The position numbers and the translations under genes are program-made. Of a DNA stretch of 20,204 nucleotides, positions 8,042 through 15,927 are shown in pieces (position 1 is the first letter of the stretch; each line of letters opens with the position of its first letter). The DNA comes from JAYWIG01 sp043789035. Lineage in GTDB: Bacteria; Pseudomonadota; Gammaproteobacteria; Burkholderiales; Burkholderiaceae_E. The notes under the pieces were generated by a model that saw only the letters and a program-made list of their open reading frames with translations, ran no database searches and was not told where the DNA came from. Where the stretch lies: positions 1 to 20,204 of the forward strand of contig JAYWIG010000028.1 of assembly GCA_043789035.1 (NCBI GenBank), read 5' to 3'.

Positions 8042-9142
8042 TTATCGTTTCATGACCTTTTGTAATTTTCGATAAAGCGTCGCTCGGCTAATCCCAAGTT
8101 TTTCAGCAGCAATCGACACGTTGCCTTTTGCTGCTGTAATGGCGCGGTAAACAAGTTCAGCTTCTACACGCTTTAAGTTTGGTTCGGGGGCAATAGATTG
8201 CTCGCCTTGCACTTTGTTTTCTGTCCCGGTCCACTTAGCCGTGACTTGGATACCAGACCATAGCGGCAGGGTAGCGGTTTTTCCACCGTGTAAGCTAGCT
8301 AAGAATTCAGCTGTAGAAACTGAAAATAGCGCTTCGCAATGCTGATTTTTTTGAATAGCCAAGTCTGGTAGCCAATCAAGTGCAGCCTTATTAAAGCCCG
8401 CTGTTTTGCCGTCTTCATCAAAAGCAATTATGCCGGTATTGGCGCTTTCCAAGGGCGTACCTAGCCATTGCAGCGCAAGCGTCTTCAGCCCTTTGATGCG
8501 GCTTACTTCTTGAAAGAGCAGGGTGTTTTGAATGTCCTTTGCGCTGCGAGCGGCAAGATGAACTAGCTCTCGTCGCTCAGCTACCTCGATGCCTGTTAAA
8601 TCGAGCATGCCAATGCATTCATTTTGTGTTCCAAAAATAGGTGCTCCCGCACAGCTATAAATACGATTGCTTGATAGAAAATGTTCATTTCGATGCAGCC
8701 AGACCGGTTTTTGTTCCACCAGCGCAGTGCCAATGGCTGTTGTGCCAATGGCAACTTCAGAAAGATCGGTTCCGATTGTCGTTATCTGCGACGCCCGTCG
8801 GTCACTTCTGTCAAAAGCACCCATAGCGTTGAGAACTATGCCGTTTTTATCGGTAACTACTGCGAAATATTGAGTTTTGGCGATTGACTTTGCGAGTTGT
8901 TCTAATACTGGTTGCGCTGCAGCAATTAATATTTGGTTTTCTTCTCTAGTCTGCCGGTTTTTTGCCGAGCTTACTTCTTGAAAAACGGCTTGATCATCTG
9001 GTTTTTGTCCTGCTGCAATGCAGCGAAGCCAGGACTGTTCTAACCAGCTATTTGCAGCAGGCGCAACTCCATCGTTAAACATCGCTTGGCGTCTCGCCTC
9101 GATGGTGTTAGCGCGTTCGTTTGGCTGCGGTGAAAATCTCAT
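8042..9142 (-). CDS. GAF/Fis-type regulator, AcoR-like without AAA+ domain
   Basis: 366 aa. Residues about 75-200 form a GAF sensor of the AcoR type: VGIGTTAIGTAL-like block (VAIGTTAIGTALVEQKPVW), HRNEHFLS and GMLDLTG. Residues about 215-300 may be a PAS-like segment (NTGIIAFDEDGKTAGFNKAA). The C-terminus (about 327-362) is a Fis-type helix-turn-helix: AITAAKGNVSIAAEKLGISR then ATLYRKL. The central sigma54-contacting AAA+ domain of true AcoR (Walker A and GAFTGA loop) is absent, so it should act on sigma70-type promoters. It is divergent from the molybdenum hydroxylase operon with 133 bp between starts and very likely controls it in response to a small molecule. Effector unknown. No Shine-Dalgarno precedes the ATG. 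Confidence 0.88.
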   Translation of the reverse strand: MRFSPQPNERANTIEARRQAMFNDGVAPAANSWLEQSWLRCIAAGQKPDDQAVFQEVSSAKNRQTREENQILIAAAQPVLEQLAKSIAKTQYFAVVTDKNGIVLNAMGAFDRSDRRASQITTIGTDLSEVAIGTTAIGTALVEQKPVWLHRNEHFLSSNRIYSCAGAPIFGTQNECIGMLDLTGIEVAERRELVHLAARSAKDIQNTLLFQEVSRIKGLKTLALQWLGTPLESANTGIIAFDEDGKTAGFNKAALDWLPDLAIQKNQHCEALFSVSTAEFLASLHGGKTATLPLWSGIQVTAKWTGTENKVQGEQSIAPEPNLKRVEAELVYRAITAAKGNVSIAAEKLGISRATLYRKLQKVMKR

Positions 9143-9275
9143 ATTGAGAATATTACGTAAGTATCAAAACTTGCGATAGAACAACATACTTTTATTCTCA
9201 AAGCGTGGTAAAAATATATGTTGACCGACAAAGTTTTGATGTAATCGTATTCATGCAATAAAAGGAGACAAAAAT
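9143..9275. promoter_or_regulatory. Divergent promoter region with two interleaved inverted repeats
   Basis: The region between the regulator and coxS holds two perfect inverted repeats whose arms interleave: TTGAGAATA (9144-9152) with TATTCTCAA (9193-9201), and ATCAAAACTT (9163-9172) with AAGTTTTGAT (9231-9240). The first arm touches the regulator start codon. The last arm overlaps TGTAAT (9240-9245), a possible -10 box for coxS. No -24/-12 sigma54 promoter is seen, in line with the missing AAA+ domain in the regulator. These are plausible operator half-sites for regulator binding; function is inferred. Confidence 0.5.
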
Positions 9276-9743
9276 ATGAAAGTTGAGATCAAAGTAAACG
9301 GTAAAGCCCACACCATCGAGGCTGCCGACAACACTCTTTTAGCGGTAGCGCTGAGGGAGCATCTAAAACTAACTGGCACCCATATCGGCTGTGATACTGC
9401 ACAGTGTGGCGCGTGTACGGTAATCATGAATGGCCGAGCTGTGAAGTCTTGCAACGTACTTCTAGGGCAGGCTGCGGGCGCGGAAATTACAACGATTGAA
9501 GGCTTGGCACAAGCCGATGGCACGATGCACCCAATGCAGGCCGCGTTTAAAGACTGCCACGGTTTGCAATGCGGTTTTTGCACTACCGGCATGGTCATGA
9601 GTGCAGTTGATCTTTGTGCCAATAACCCGAATGCGTCTGAGACTGAAATTCGCGAGTTGCTTGAAGGCAATATTTGCCGCTGTACTGGCTACCAAAATAT
9701 TGTTCGTGCGGTGCAGCAAGGTGCTGCTGTGATGCACGCTTAA
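9276..9743 (+). CDS. coxS: Molybdenum hydroxylase small subunit, two [2Fe-2S] clusters (CoxS-like)
   Basis: 155 aa; AAGGAG (9262-9267) lies eight bases before the ATG. The N-terminal plant-type ferredoxin domain has Cys39, Cys44, Cys47 and Cys59 (CDTAQCGAC...C) for one [2Fe-2S] cluster. The C-terminal four-helix domain has Cys99, Cys102, Cys134 and Cys136 (CGFC...CRC) for the other. All eight ligands are present and the length is usual for the family. It passes electrons from the molybdenum site in the large subunit to FAD in the medium subunit. It is the first gene of the S-L-M operon. The symbol is given by family resemblance; the operon is the form II type, where CO oxidation is not assured. 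Confidence 0.92.
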   Translation: MKVEIKVNGKAHTIEAADNTLLAVALREHLKLTGTHIGCDTAQCGACTVIMNGRAVKSCNVLLGQAAGAEITTIEGLAQADGTMHPMQAAFKDCHGLQCGFCTTGMVMSAVDLCANNPNASETEIRELLEGNICRCTGYQNIVRAVQQGAAVMHA

Positions 9744-9778
9744 TTTACAAAACATCAAAAACATCAGAGGTAATTACT

Positions 9779-12151
9779 ATGGGTGCTTCAGATTTCGCGA
9801 ACCTACCGCATATTGGTGAGTCGGTTAAACGCAAAGAAGATTATCGATTTTTAACCGGTGCAGGTAACTACACAGACGACATCAACGTCGCCAATCAAAC
9901 GTACTGCATTTTTGTTCGTTCGCCACACGCACATGCCAATATTCTTGGTATCGACGTTAGCAAGGCTAAAGCTGCGCCAGGTGTGATTGACGTCTTTGTT
10001 GGTGCCGATGTTGCCAAAGACAACATCAATGGTTTGCCTTGTGGCTGGTTAATTACCAGCACCGATGGTACTGCCATGAAAGAGCCTCCGCATCCGATTC
10101 TTGCGCAAGGCAAAGCTCGCTACGTTGGCGACCAAGTCGCGATGGTGATTGCCGAAACTTTGGACCAAGCGAAAAACGCGGCTGAGCTTGTTGAAGTAAA
10201 TTATCAGCCGCTAACAGCTTGTGTGGATGTGCGTGACGCGCCCAAAGGCGCCGCTCTACATGACGCTGCACCTGACAACCATTGCTACAAATGGGCGATT
10301 GGAGATAAGGGCGCAGTTGATAATGTATTCGCCACAGCTGCTCATGTTACCAAGCTCGACCTGTATAACAACCGACTGATTCCTAACGCGATGGAACCTC
10401 GGGCTGCACTTGGGCACTATAGCCGCGCTACTGAGGAATATACGCTTTACGTATCGAATCAAAACCCGCACGTAGAGCGCTTGCTAATGACAGCGTTTGT
10501 GATGGGGTTGCCAGAGCACAAGGTTCGCGTAATTGCGCCAGACGTTGGCGGTGGCTTCGGGTCGAAAATATTTTTGTATGCCGAAGATGTTTGCCTAACC
10601 TGGGCATCGAAAAAAGTGAATCGCCCAATTAAATGGACGGCTGAACGCACCGAAAGCTTCTTGACTGATGCTCATGGCCGTGACCATGTAAGTCACGCCG
10701 AAATGGCGATGGATAAAGACGGTAAGTTCTTGGCGCTTCGGGTGCACACTGATGCCAATCTTGGCGCGTATTTGTCAACATTCTCAACGGCTGTGCCAAC
10801 GATTTTGTATGCCACGTTGCTGGCAGGCCAGTACTCGACTCCCCAGGTCTATGTTGAAGTTGATTCATGGTTTACTAATACAGCGCCAGTTGATGCATAT
10901 CGTGGTGCCGGTAGACCAGAAGCCACTTATTTACTAGAGCGTTTAGTTACACGTTGCGCATGGGAAATGGGTTTGAGCCAAGATGAAATTCGAAAGCGCA
11001 ATTTCATTACAACATTCCCTTATCAAACCCCTGTTGCTTTGCAGTACGACGTGGGTGATTACCACGCTTGTATGGATCAAGCGAAGATTTTGGCCGACGT
11101 CGCTGGGTTCGAAGGGCGTAAAGCTGCTTCCGCGGCCAAGGGTAAGTTACGCGGTATTGGCTATTCCAGCTACATTGAAGCTTGCGGCATCGCGCCGTCC
11201 AATATTGCGGGTGCTTTAGGTGCCCGTGCTGGATTGTTTGAATGCGGTGAAATTCGCGTTCACCCAACGGGTAGCGTTACGGTATTTACCGGTTCTCATA
11301 GCCATGGGCAAGGCCATGAAACAACTTTCGCGCAAGTCGTAGCAGCCCGTTTGGGCATTGCCGTCGATGCGGTGGACGTTGTTCACGGTGATACTGGTCG
11401 CGTTCCGTTCGGTATGGGTACTTATGGTTCCCGGTCAATTTCAGTTGGCGGAGCGGCCATCATGAAAGCACTCGACAAGATCGAGACAAAGGCTAAGAAA
11501 ATTGCGGCGCATTTGATGGAAGCATCTGACGCAGACGTTGATTTTGCTAACGGTGAATTCACTGTTCGCGGGACAGATAAAAAAGTTGCGTTTGGTACCG
11601 TGGCGTTAACTGCTTATGTACCTCATAACTACCCGTTAGATAAGCTTGAGCCTGGGTTGAACGAAACAGCGTTCTATGACCCAACTAATTTCACATTCCC
11701 GGCTGGTACCTACATTTGCGAGGTTGAAATCGACCCAGCTACTGGCGAAACAAGGGTGGATAAGTTTGCAGCGGTGGACGACTTTGGCACCATCATTAAT
11801 CCGATGATTGTTGAAGGCCAAGTGCATGGTGGCTTAGTGCAGGGAATAGGCCAAGCGCTGCTTGAAAACTGTGTTTACGACAGGCAAACCGGCCAGTTGC
11901 TCACGGGTTCGTTTATGGATTACGCCATGCCGCGCGCAGACGATTTTCCTCAGTTTAAACTTGGCACAGTGTGCACTCCATGTACCCACAATCCGCTAGG
12001 CACTAAAGGCTGCGGTGAAGCTGGGGCAATTGGTTCGCCACCGGCGGTGATTAATGCCGTGCTTGATGCCTTGCGTCCCTTGGGCGTGAAAGACTTCGAT
12101 ATGCCTGCATCGCCACATCGTGTGTGGGAAGCGATCCAAGCTGCCAAATAA
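9779..12151 (+). CDS. coxL: Molybdenum hydroxylase large subunit, form II CoxL-like
   Basis: 790 aa from the ATG at 9779 with AGAGG (9766-9770) eight bases upstream; the longer open frame runs back into coxS and is not supported. The protein has an aldehyde oxidase/xanthine dehydrogenase a/b hammerhead domain (about residues 20-135) and the molybdopterin-binding domain. The active-site loop reads AYRGAGR (373-379), the form II signature; true aerobic CO dehydrogenase (form I) has AYRCSFR with the copper-binding Cys. The conserved catalytic Glu is in GCGEAGAIG (Glu747). Other cofactor blocks, such as DVGGGFGSK and GSHSHGQGHET, are intact. The protein should be an active molybdenum-cytosine-dinucleotide hydroxylase, but its substrate (CO, an aldehyde or an N-heterocycle) is open. 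Confidence 0.92.
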   Translation: MGASDFANLPHIGESVKRKEDYRFLTGAGNYTDDINVANQTYCIFVRSPHAHANILGIDVSKAKAAPGVIDVFVGADVAKDNINGLPCGWLITSTDGTAMKEPPHPILAQGKARYVGDQVAMVIAETLDQAKNAAELVEVNYQPLTACVDVRDAPKGAALHDAAPDNHCYKWAIGDKGAVDNVFATAAHVTKLDLYNNRLIPNAMEPRAALGHYSRATEEYTLYVSNQNPHVERLLMTAFVMGLPEHKVRVIAPDVGGGFGSKIFLYAEDVCLTWASKKVNRPIKWTAERTESFLTDAHGRDHVSHAEMAMDKDGKFLALRVHTDANLGAYLSTFSTAVPTILYATLLAGQYSTPQVYVEVDSWFTNTAPVDAYRGAGRPEATYLLERLVTRCAWEMGLSQDEIRKRNFITTFPYQTPVALQYDVGDYHACMDQAKILADVAGFEGRKAASAAKGKLRGIGYSSYIEACGIAPSNIAGALGARAGLFECGEIRVHPTGSVTVFTGSHSHGQGHETTFAQVVAARLGIAVDAVDVVHGDTGRVPFGMGTYGSRSISVGGAAIMKALDKIETKAKKIAAHLMEASDADVDFANGEFTVRGTDKKVAFGTVALTAYVPHNYPLDKLEPGLNETAFYDPTNFTFPAGTYICEVEIDPATGETRVDKFAAVDDFGTIINPMIVEGQVHGGLVQGIGQALLENCVYDRQTGQLLTGSFMDYAMPRADDFPQFKLGTVCTPCTHNPLGTKGCGEAGAIGSPPAVINAVLDALRPLGVKDFDMPASPHRVWEAIQAAK

Positions 12152-12193
12152 GCAGGCTACCAAATAAAGTTATAGAAAAAACTAGGAGAACAT

Positions 12194-12985
12194 ATGTATT
12201 CATTTTCATTACATAACCCAACATCGGTAGCCGATGCGGCGAAAGCTGCAGCTGGAGGCGCAAAACTTTTAGGGGGCGGACAAACCTTGCTCGCCTCAAT
12301 GAAGTTGCGTTTATTCAGCACCGATAACTTGGTGAATTTGGGCAGCATTCAAGGCATGGCGGGTATCACCAAAGAAGGCAACAACTTTGTAATTGGTGCT
12401 ATGACGCGACATGCCGATGTCGCCAGCAATAATGATATTAAAGCTGCTATGCCAGCCCTTGCCGACTTGGCCGCGCATATTGGCGACAAACAAGTGCGTG
12501 CCATGGGTACTTTGGGTGGTTCGATTGCGAATAACGACCCCGCTGCTTGTTACCCATCAGCGCTATTGGCTTTGAATGCAACGGTGCATACCAACAAGCG
12601 CAAAATTGCGGCCGATGATTTCTTCACGGGCTTGTATGCAACGGCGTTAGCAGAAGACGAGCTAGTAACAGCGGTAAGCTTTCCTATCGTTAGGCAAGCT
12701 GCGTATATGAAGTTTAAGCAGCCAGCCTCGCGCTTTGCAATGATCGGCGTGTTTGTTGCAAAAACTGATTCAGGTGCCAGAGTTGCGGTGACCGGCGGGG
12801 GAAATGGGGTGTTTCGACATTCAGGCCTCGAAGCGGCGTTAACTGCGAGCTTTACACCTGAAGCTGCGGCGAAAGTGGTTGTCTCTACCGATAATCTCGG
12901 CTCCGATATTCATGCTTCTGCAGCTTATCGTGCGAACTTGATTAGTGTTCAAACACAGCGCGCTGTGACTAAGGCACTTACCTGA
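12194..12985 (+). CDS. coxM: Molybdenum hydroxylase FAD-binding medium subunit (CoxM-like)
   Basis: 263 aa; AGGAG (12184-12188) lies five bases before the ATG. The FAD-binding PCMH-type domain occupies the N-terminal two thirds, with the two flavin loops LLGGGQTLLASMKLR (about residues 30-44) and MGTLGGSIANNDPAACYP (about 102-119). The C-terminal part is the CO dehydrogenase flavoprotein domain. At 263 aa it is a little shorter than the usual 280-290 but no motif is missing. It takes electrons from the small subunit and hands them to a quinone or other acceptor. Its place after S and L gives the order S-L-M, typical of form II operons. Confidence 0.92.
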   Translation: MYSFSLHNPTSVADAAKAAAGGAKLLGGGQTLLASMKLRLFSTDNLVNLGSIQGMAGITKEGNNFVIGAMTRHADVASNNDIKAAMPALADLAAHIGDKQVRAMGTLGGSIANNDPAACYPSALLALNATVHTNKRKIAADDFFTGLYATALAEDELVTAVSFPIVRQAAYMKFKQPASRFAMIGVFVAKTDSGARVAVTGGGNGVFRHSGLEAALTASFTPEAAAKVVVSTDNLGSDIHASAAYRANLISVQTQRAVTKALT

Positions 12986-12999
12986 ATGACTTTTCTCAT

Positions 13000-13896
13000 A
13001 TGAAGCTTGCTTCGATAGACGAGCTAAGTCAATCGCTCATGGACGTCGGTTACTATGCTGATCGGCGTCTATCCACCGCGGTTTTCTTGGCACTTAAACT
13101 CGAGCGCCCTTTATTGCTCGAAGGTGAGCCCGGTGTAGGTAAAACAGAACTCGCGAAAGCGCTGGCAGCCGCGCTTTCACGGGCGATGATTCGCTTGCAG
13201 TGCTATGACGGTATGGAGCAACGTGAGGCGCTCTATGAGTGGAATTACAGCGCCCAGCTACTGCACCTACGTGCTAGCGCTGCTTCCAGCGCCGTGCATG
13301 ACGTTGAGCAAAGCTTGTATCAGCGCAAATACCTAATCACTCGCCCGCTTCTACAAGCGCTTGAAACCCCGGCGCCGGGTGCGGTGTTGCTTATCGACGA
13401 GGTTGATCGCGCTGATGAACCTTTTGAGGCTTTCTTATTGGAGTATTTAGCCGATTACCAGGTATCGATTCCTGAATTTGGGATGATTGCAGCAACCTCT
13501 AAGCCAATCACTATTTTGACGAGCAATCGTACGCGTGATTTGAACGATGCGATTAAGCGACGCTGCCTTTATCACTGGCTCGATTATCCGGAACGCGAGC
13601 GTGAGCTTGCAATTGTTAAGCATAGAGTTCCGCAGGCGTCATCTGAACTCACCGAGCAAATTACCCGCTTTGTGAATCACTTACGAAGCCAACCGTTTTC
13701 GAATGCGTTCTCGAGAGCGCCTGGCATTGCAGAGACGGTAGAGTGGGCCAAAGCGTTGGTGGCGCTCGATACCTTGAGCGTTGATCCTGAAATTGTTTCA
13801 GATACGGCCGGAATTTTGTTCAAGCAACGTGATGACGTCGCAGCCTTAACGCAAGAGATGAGTGCTGAAATTCTTGCTATTAAACCTGAAGAGTAA
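13000..13896 (+). CDS. coxD: MoxR-family AAA+ ATPase (CoxD-like maturation factor)
   Basis: 298 aa. Walker A is GEPGVGKT (residues 42-49), Walker B is VLLIDEVDRAD (Asp133-Glu134), and sensor 1 and arginine finger lie in ILTSNRTRDLNDAIKRRC. The phrase RRCLYHWLDYP is typical of MoxR proteins of cox clusters. In Oligotropha (Afipia) carboxidovorans, CoxD is an AAA+ chaperone needed to build the active site of CO dehydrogenase together with CoxE. It begins 14 bases after coxM and has no clear Shine-Dalgarno, so translation may be coupled. Form II operons often carry these genes too, so its presence does not prove CO oxidation. Confidence 0.88.
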   Translation: MKLASIDELSQSLMDVGYYADRRLSTAVFLALKLERPLLLEGEPGVGKTELAKALAAALSRAMIRLQCYDGMEQREALYEWNYSAQLLHLRASAASSAVHDVEQSLYQRKYLITRPLLQALETPAPGAVLLIDEVDRADEPFEAFLLEYLADYQVSIPEFGMIAATSKPITILTSNRTRDLNDAIKRRCLYHWLDYPERERELAIVKHRVPQASSELTEQITRFVNHLRSQPFSNAFSRAPGIAETVEWAKALVALDTLSVDPEIVSDTAGILFKQRDDVAALTQEMSAEILAIKPEE

Positions 13897-13913
13897 TCTG
13901 GTTTGGTGATGCA

Positions 13914-15095
13914 ATGCTAGGTGACGCGCGCAGCGGGAAATTTACCGAAAACCTTGTTGGTTTTGGTCGTGCGCTACGACGTGCTGGGTTAAAGGTCGAT
14001 AGCTCTCGCATCGTGATGGCATCACATGCATTTCAATTGGTTGGCTTTAGCAGCAAAAGCGATTTAAGTGCGGCCCTTGAAGCGTTGATGGTAAGTGAAA
14101 AACAAGATCGGGAAGTATTTCGGGAGCTTTTCGATGTGTACTTTAAAGACCCTCAGCTAGCCAATAAGTTGCTTTCCCAATTGCTGCCGAGTGCTGAAGG
14201 TAAAGCCGAAGCAAAAGGTAGGCCTCGGGTTCGAGAGGCGTTAGCCCCACAGAAAGCCTACGGCACAACAAAACCACAAGGCCCTGAGAAACAAGTTGAT
14301 TTCGATGCTGCCATGACCTCCAGCGACGAAGAGCGTTTGCGAAATGCCGATTTCAACAGCCTGACCGCGAGCGAGTATCGTTTGGTTGAAGGGTTGGTTA
14401 GAGATATTCCGTTACGGGTGCCGATGTATAAATCTAGGCGCACTCAAATTGCTAGCAGAGGTGCGAGTTTTCATTGGGCCGCCAGTATTAAAGGGGCGGC
14501 AAAGCATGCCGGCGAGTTGCTTGATTTGAAATTTCGTCGTGCCCAAATGCAGCCATTGCCGGTATTAATTCTGGTAGATGTTTCTGGCTCCATGGAGCGC
14601 TATGCTCGTATGTTGATGGCGTTTTTACATGCGAGCTTGAGATACTCGAAACGAAAGCAGATGTTTGCCTTTGGTACGCACTTAACCGATTTAAATCATG
14701 CCTTCGTGCAGCCAGATACAGACAAAATGCTTTCTGAATCGAGTATTTTGATTAATGATTTCGCTGGTGGTACTAAGCTTGGCGATTCGTTAGCGCAGCT
14801 TCGTGTCCATCATTCGCGCAGCCTGGTAGGGCGGCGCACCCTAGTATTGCTCATCACAGACGGTCTTGACACCGGAGACAAAGCCAACTTAGAAGCACAA
14901 CTTTCTTGGCTGCGTTTGCATTGTGGCAAGCTACTGTGGCTAAATCCGCTGCTGCGATTTGATGGTTATCAGCCATTGGCCCAAGGTGCCGCGGTTTTGG
15001 CGAAAGTTGCTCATGGTATGGTGGCTGTTCACAATGTAAGTAAGCTTGAGTTGTTGGCAAAAAGCCTTACGGCGCTGATGAACAAGGCTCGCTGA
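13914..15095 (+). CDS. coxE: VWA-domain protein (CoxE-like maturation factor)
   Basis: 393 aa. The C-terminal half is a von Willebrand factor A domain with an intact metal-ion-dependent adhesion site: DVSGS (Asp222, Ser224, Ser226), a conserved Thr in the GGTKLGDSL segment, and ITDGLDTGD. The N-terminal part (about 1-90) is helical and resembles other CoxE/YeaD-like proteins; residues 95-130 are Lys/Pro/Gly-rich and probably a linker. MoxR and VWA proteins act in pairs, and CoxE works with CoxD in maturing molybdenum hydroxylases. The spacing to coxD is 17 bases. No membrane segment is seen, so a cytoplasmic location is likely. Confidence 0.87.
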   Translation: MLGDARSGKFTENLVGFGRALRRAGLKVDSSRIVMASHAFQLVGFSSKSDLSAALEALMVSEKQDREVFRELFDVYFKDPQLANKLLSQLLPSAEGKAEAKGRPRVREALAPQKAYGTTKPQGPEKQVDFDAAMTSSDEERLRNADFNSLTASEYRLVEGLVRDIPLRVPMYKSRRTQIASRGASFHWAASIKGAAKHAGELLDLKFRRAQMQPLPVLILVDVSGSMERYARMLMAFLHASLRYSKRKQMFAFGTHLTDLNHAFVQPDTDKMLSESSILINDFAGGTKLGDSLAQLRVHHSRSLVGRRTLVLLITDGLDTGDKANLEAQLSWLRLHCGKLLWLNPLLRFDGYQPLAQGAAVLAKVAHGMVAVHNVSKLELLAKSLTALMNKAR

Positions 15096-15151
15096 AGATC
15101 GTCCATCGCAGCTCAGCGAAATATTCGAGAAGAAAAAAAGGATTTGAAACT

Positions 15152-15760
15152 ATGGAAATGCAAGGCAAACGAGAGCTCGCCGTAACCCAACAACAGGCTT
15201 GGGAGTCACTCAATAACCCCGAGGTTTTGAAACTTTGCATTCCCGGTTGCGACAAAATCGAGTCGACCGGGCCTGATAAGTATGCAATTGGCATGGCGCT
15301 AAAAATTGGGCCAGTTTCGGCCAAGTTTGCTGGCAATATTCAGTTGGCAGACATCAACCCGCCTGATAGTTATACTTTAAGCTTCGATGGGCAGGGCGGC
15401 GCTGCAGGCTTTGGCAAAGGTTCGTCGAAAGTGGTTTTGACGCCTTTGCCAAGCGGCGGTTGCGAGCTGAATTACACTGTTAATGCCTCGGTCGGCGGGA
15501 AGATTGCCCAGCTAGGGCAGCGCTTGATCGATGCTGCATCGAAGTCAATGGCTGATGACTTTTTTAAGCGTTTTGATGTGCAGATGCAGGCGCGGTATCC
15601 AGCAGCTGTCGTTGAAGATGTTTCGATTAATTCGAACGAATCATTGTCTGAAGTGGCCAAAGCTGCCGCAGAAGGAGCTAAACCCGGTGTTCCAGTATGG
15701 GTTTGGGCTGTTGCTGCAGTATTTGTAGGGCTGATTGCCTTCGGGCTGCTAAGCCGCTAA
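15152..15760 (+). CDS. coxG: SRPBCC-family CoxG-like protein with C-terminal membrane anchor
   Basis: 202 aa; AAAGGA (15137-15142) lies nine bases before the ATG. Residues 1-145 are a START/SRPBCC domain typical of CoxG: GKRELAVTQQQAWESLNNPE, CIPGCDKIE, and YTVNASVGGKIAQLGQRLID. The last 20 or so residues (PVWVWAVAAVFVGLIAFGLL) are a membrane helix. In Oligotropha, CoxG anchors CO dehydrogenase to the cytoplasmic membrane, and actinobacterial CoxG has been linked to delivering quinone. The same role is inferred here. It is the last gene of the operon; 167 bases separate it from rpsF. Confidence 0.88.
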   Translation: MEMQGKRELAVTQQQAWESLNNPEVLKLCIPGCDKIESTGPDKYAIGMALKIGPVSAKFAGNIQLADINPPDSYTLSFDGQGGAAGFGKGSSKVVLTPLPSGGCELNYTVNASVGGKIAQLGQRLIDAASKSMADDFFKRFDVQMQARYPAAVVEDVSINSNESLSEVAKAAAEGAKPGVPVWVWAVAAVFVGLIAFGLLSR

Positions 15761-15769
15761 TAAACCCGC

Positions 15770-15775
15770 TATAAT
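15770..15775 (+). promoter_or_regulatory. Perfect -10 box of the rpsF operon promoter
   Basis: TATAAT matches the sigma70 -10 consensus exactly and lies 152 bases before the rpsF start, ten bases after coxG ends. No good -35 hexamer is found 16-18 bases upstream. Transcription would start near 15782, producing a leader of about 145 nt. Ribosomal operons usually have such long, regulated leaders. Confidence 0.55.
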
Positions 15776-15788
15776 GTGAGGTTATCTT

Positions 15789-15833
15789 CCCGCTGGGCCA
15801 GACGCGGCACCAACGGGCGGCAATTGTTTTTTT
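15789..15833 (+). promoter_or_regulatory. Leader hairpin of rpsF operon (S6:S18 control or attenuator) or coxG terminator
   Basis: CCCGCTGG (15789-15796) pairs with CCAACGGG (15810-15817) with one mismatch, and inside it GCC (15797-15799) pairs with GGC (15806-15808). Nine bases later comes a run of seven T (15827-15833). The hairpin starts just downstream of the predicted transcription start. Three readings fit: the known type of S6:S18 autoregulatory leader, an attenuator, or the terminator of the cox operon. The gap before the T run argues against a plain terminator. I could not confirm the S6:S18 consensus. Confidence 0.4.
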
Positions 15834-15927
15834 AAGAGCGGTTTTATTAGATAGCGCACTTTCAAAAACGACGGCTGACCAAAGGGGTTGTTTAACTTTT
15901 CACCTAATTACATAAAAAGGAGTGTGA

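Noticed and set aside
9200..9230. Sigma54 promoter before coxS
   Set aside because: No GG-N10-GC at the right spacing with TGGCAC/TTGC similarity, and the regulator lacks the sigma54-contacting domain.
9251..9764. Minus-strand frames of 100-139 codons opposite coxS
   Set aside because: Shadows of coxS codon bias; no motifs or start signals.
9674..9778. N-terminal extension of the CoxL frame by 35 codons
   Set aside because: It overlaps the end of coxS, lacks a ribosome-binding site and is rich in Cys in a way unlike the family; ATG 9779 has AGAGG at good distance.
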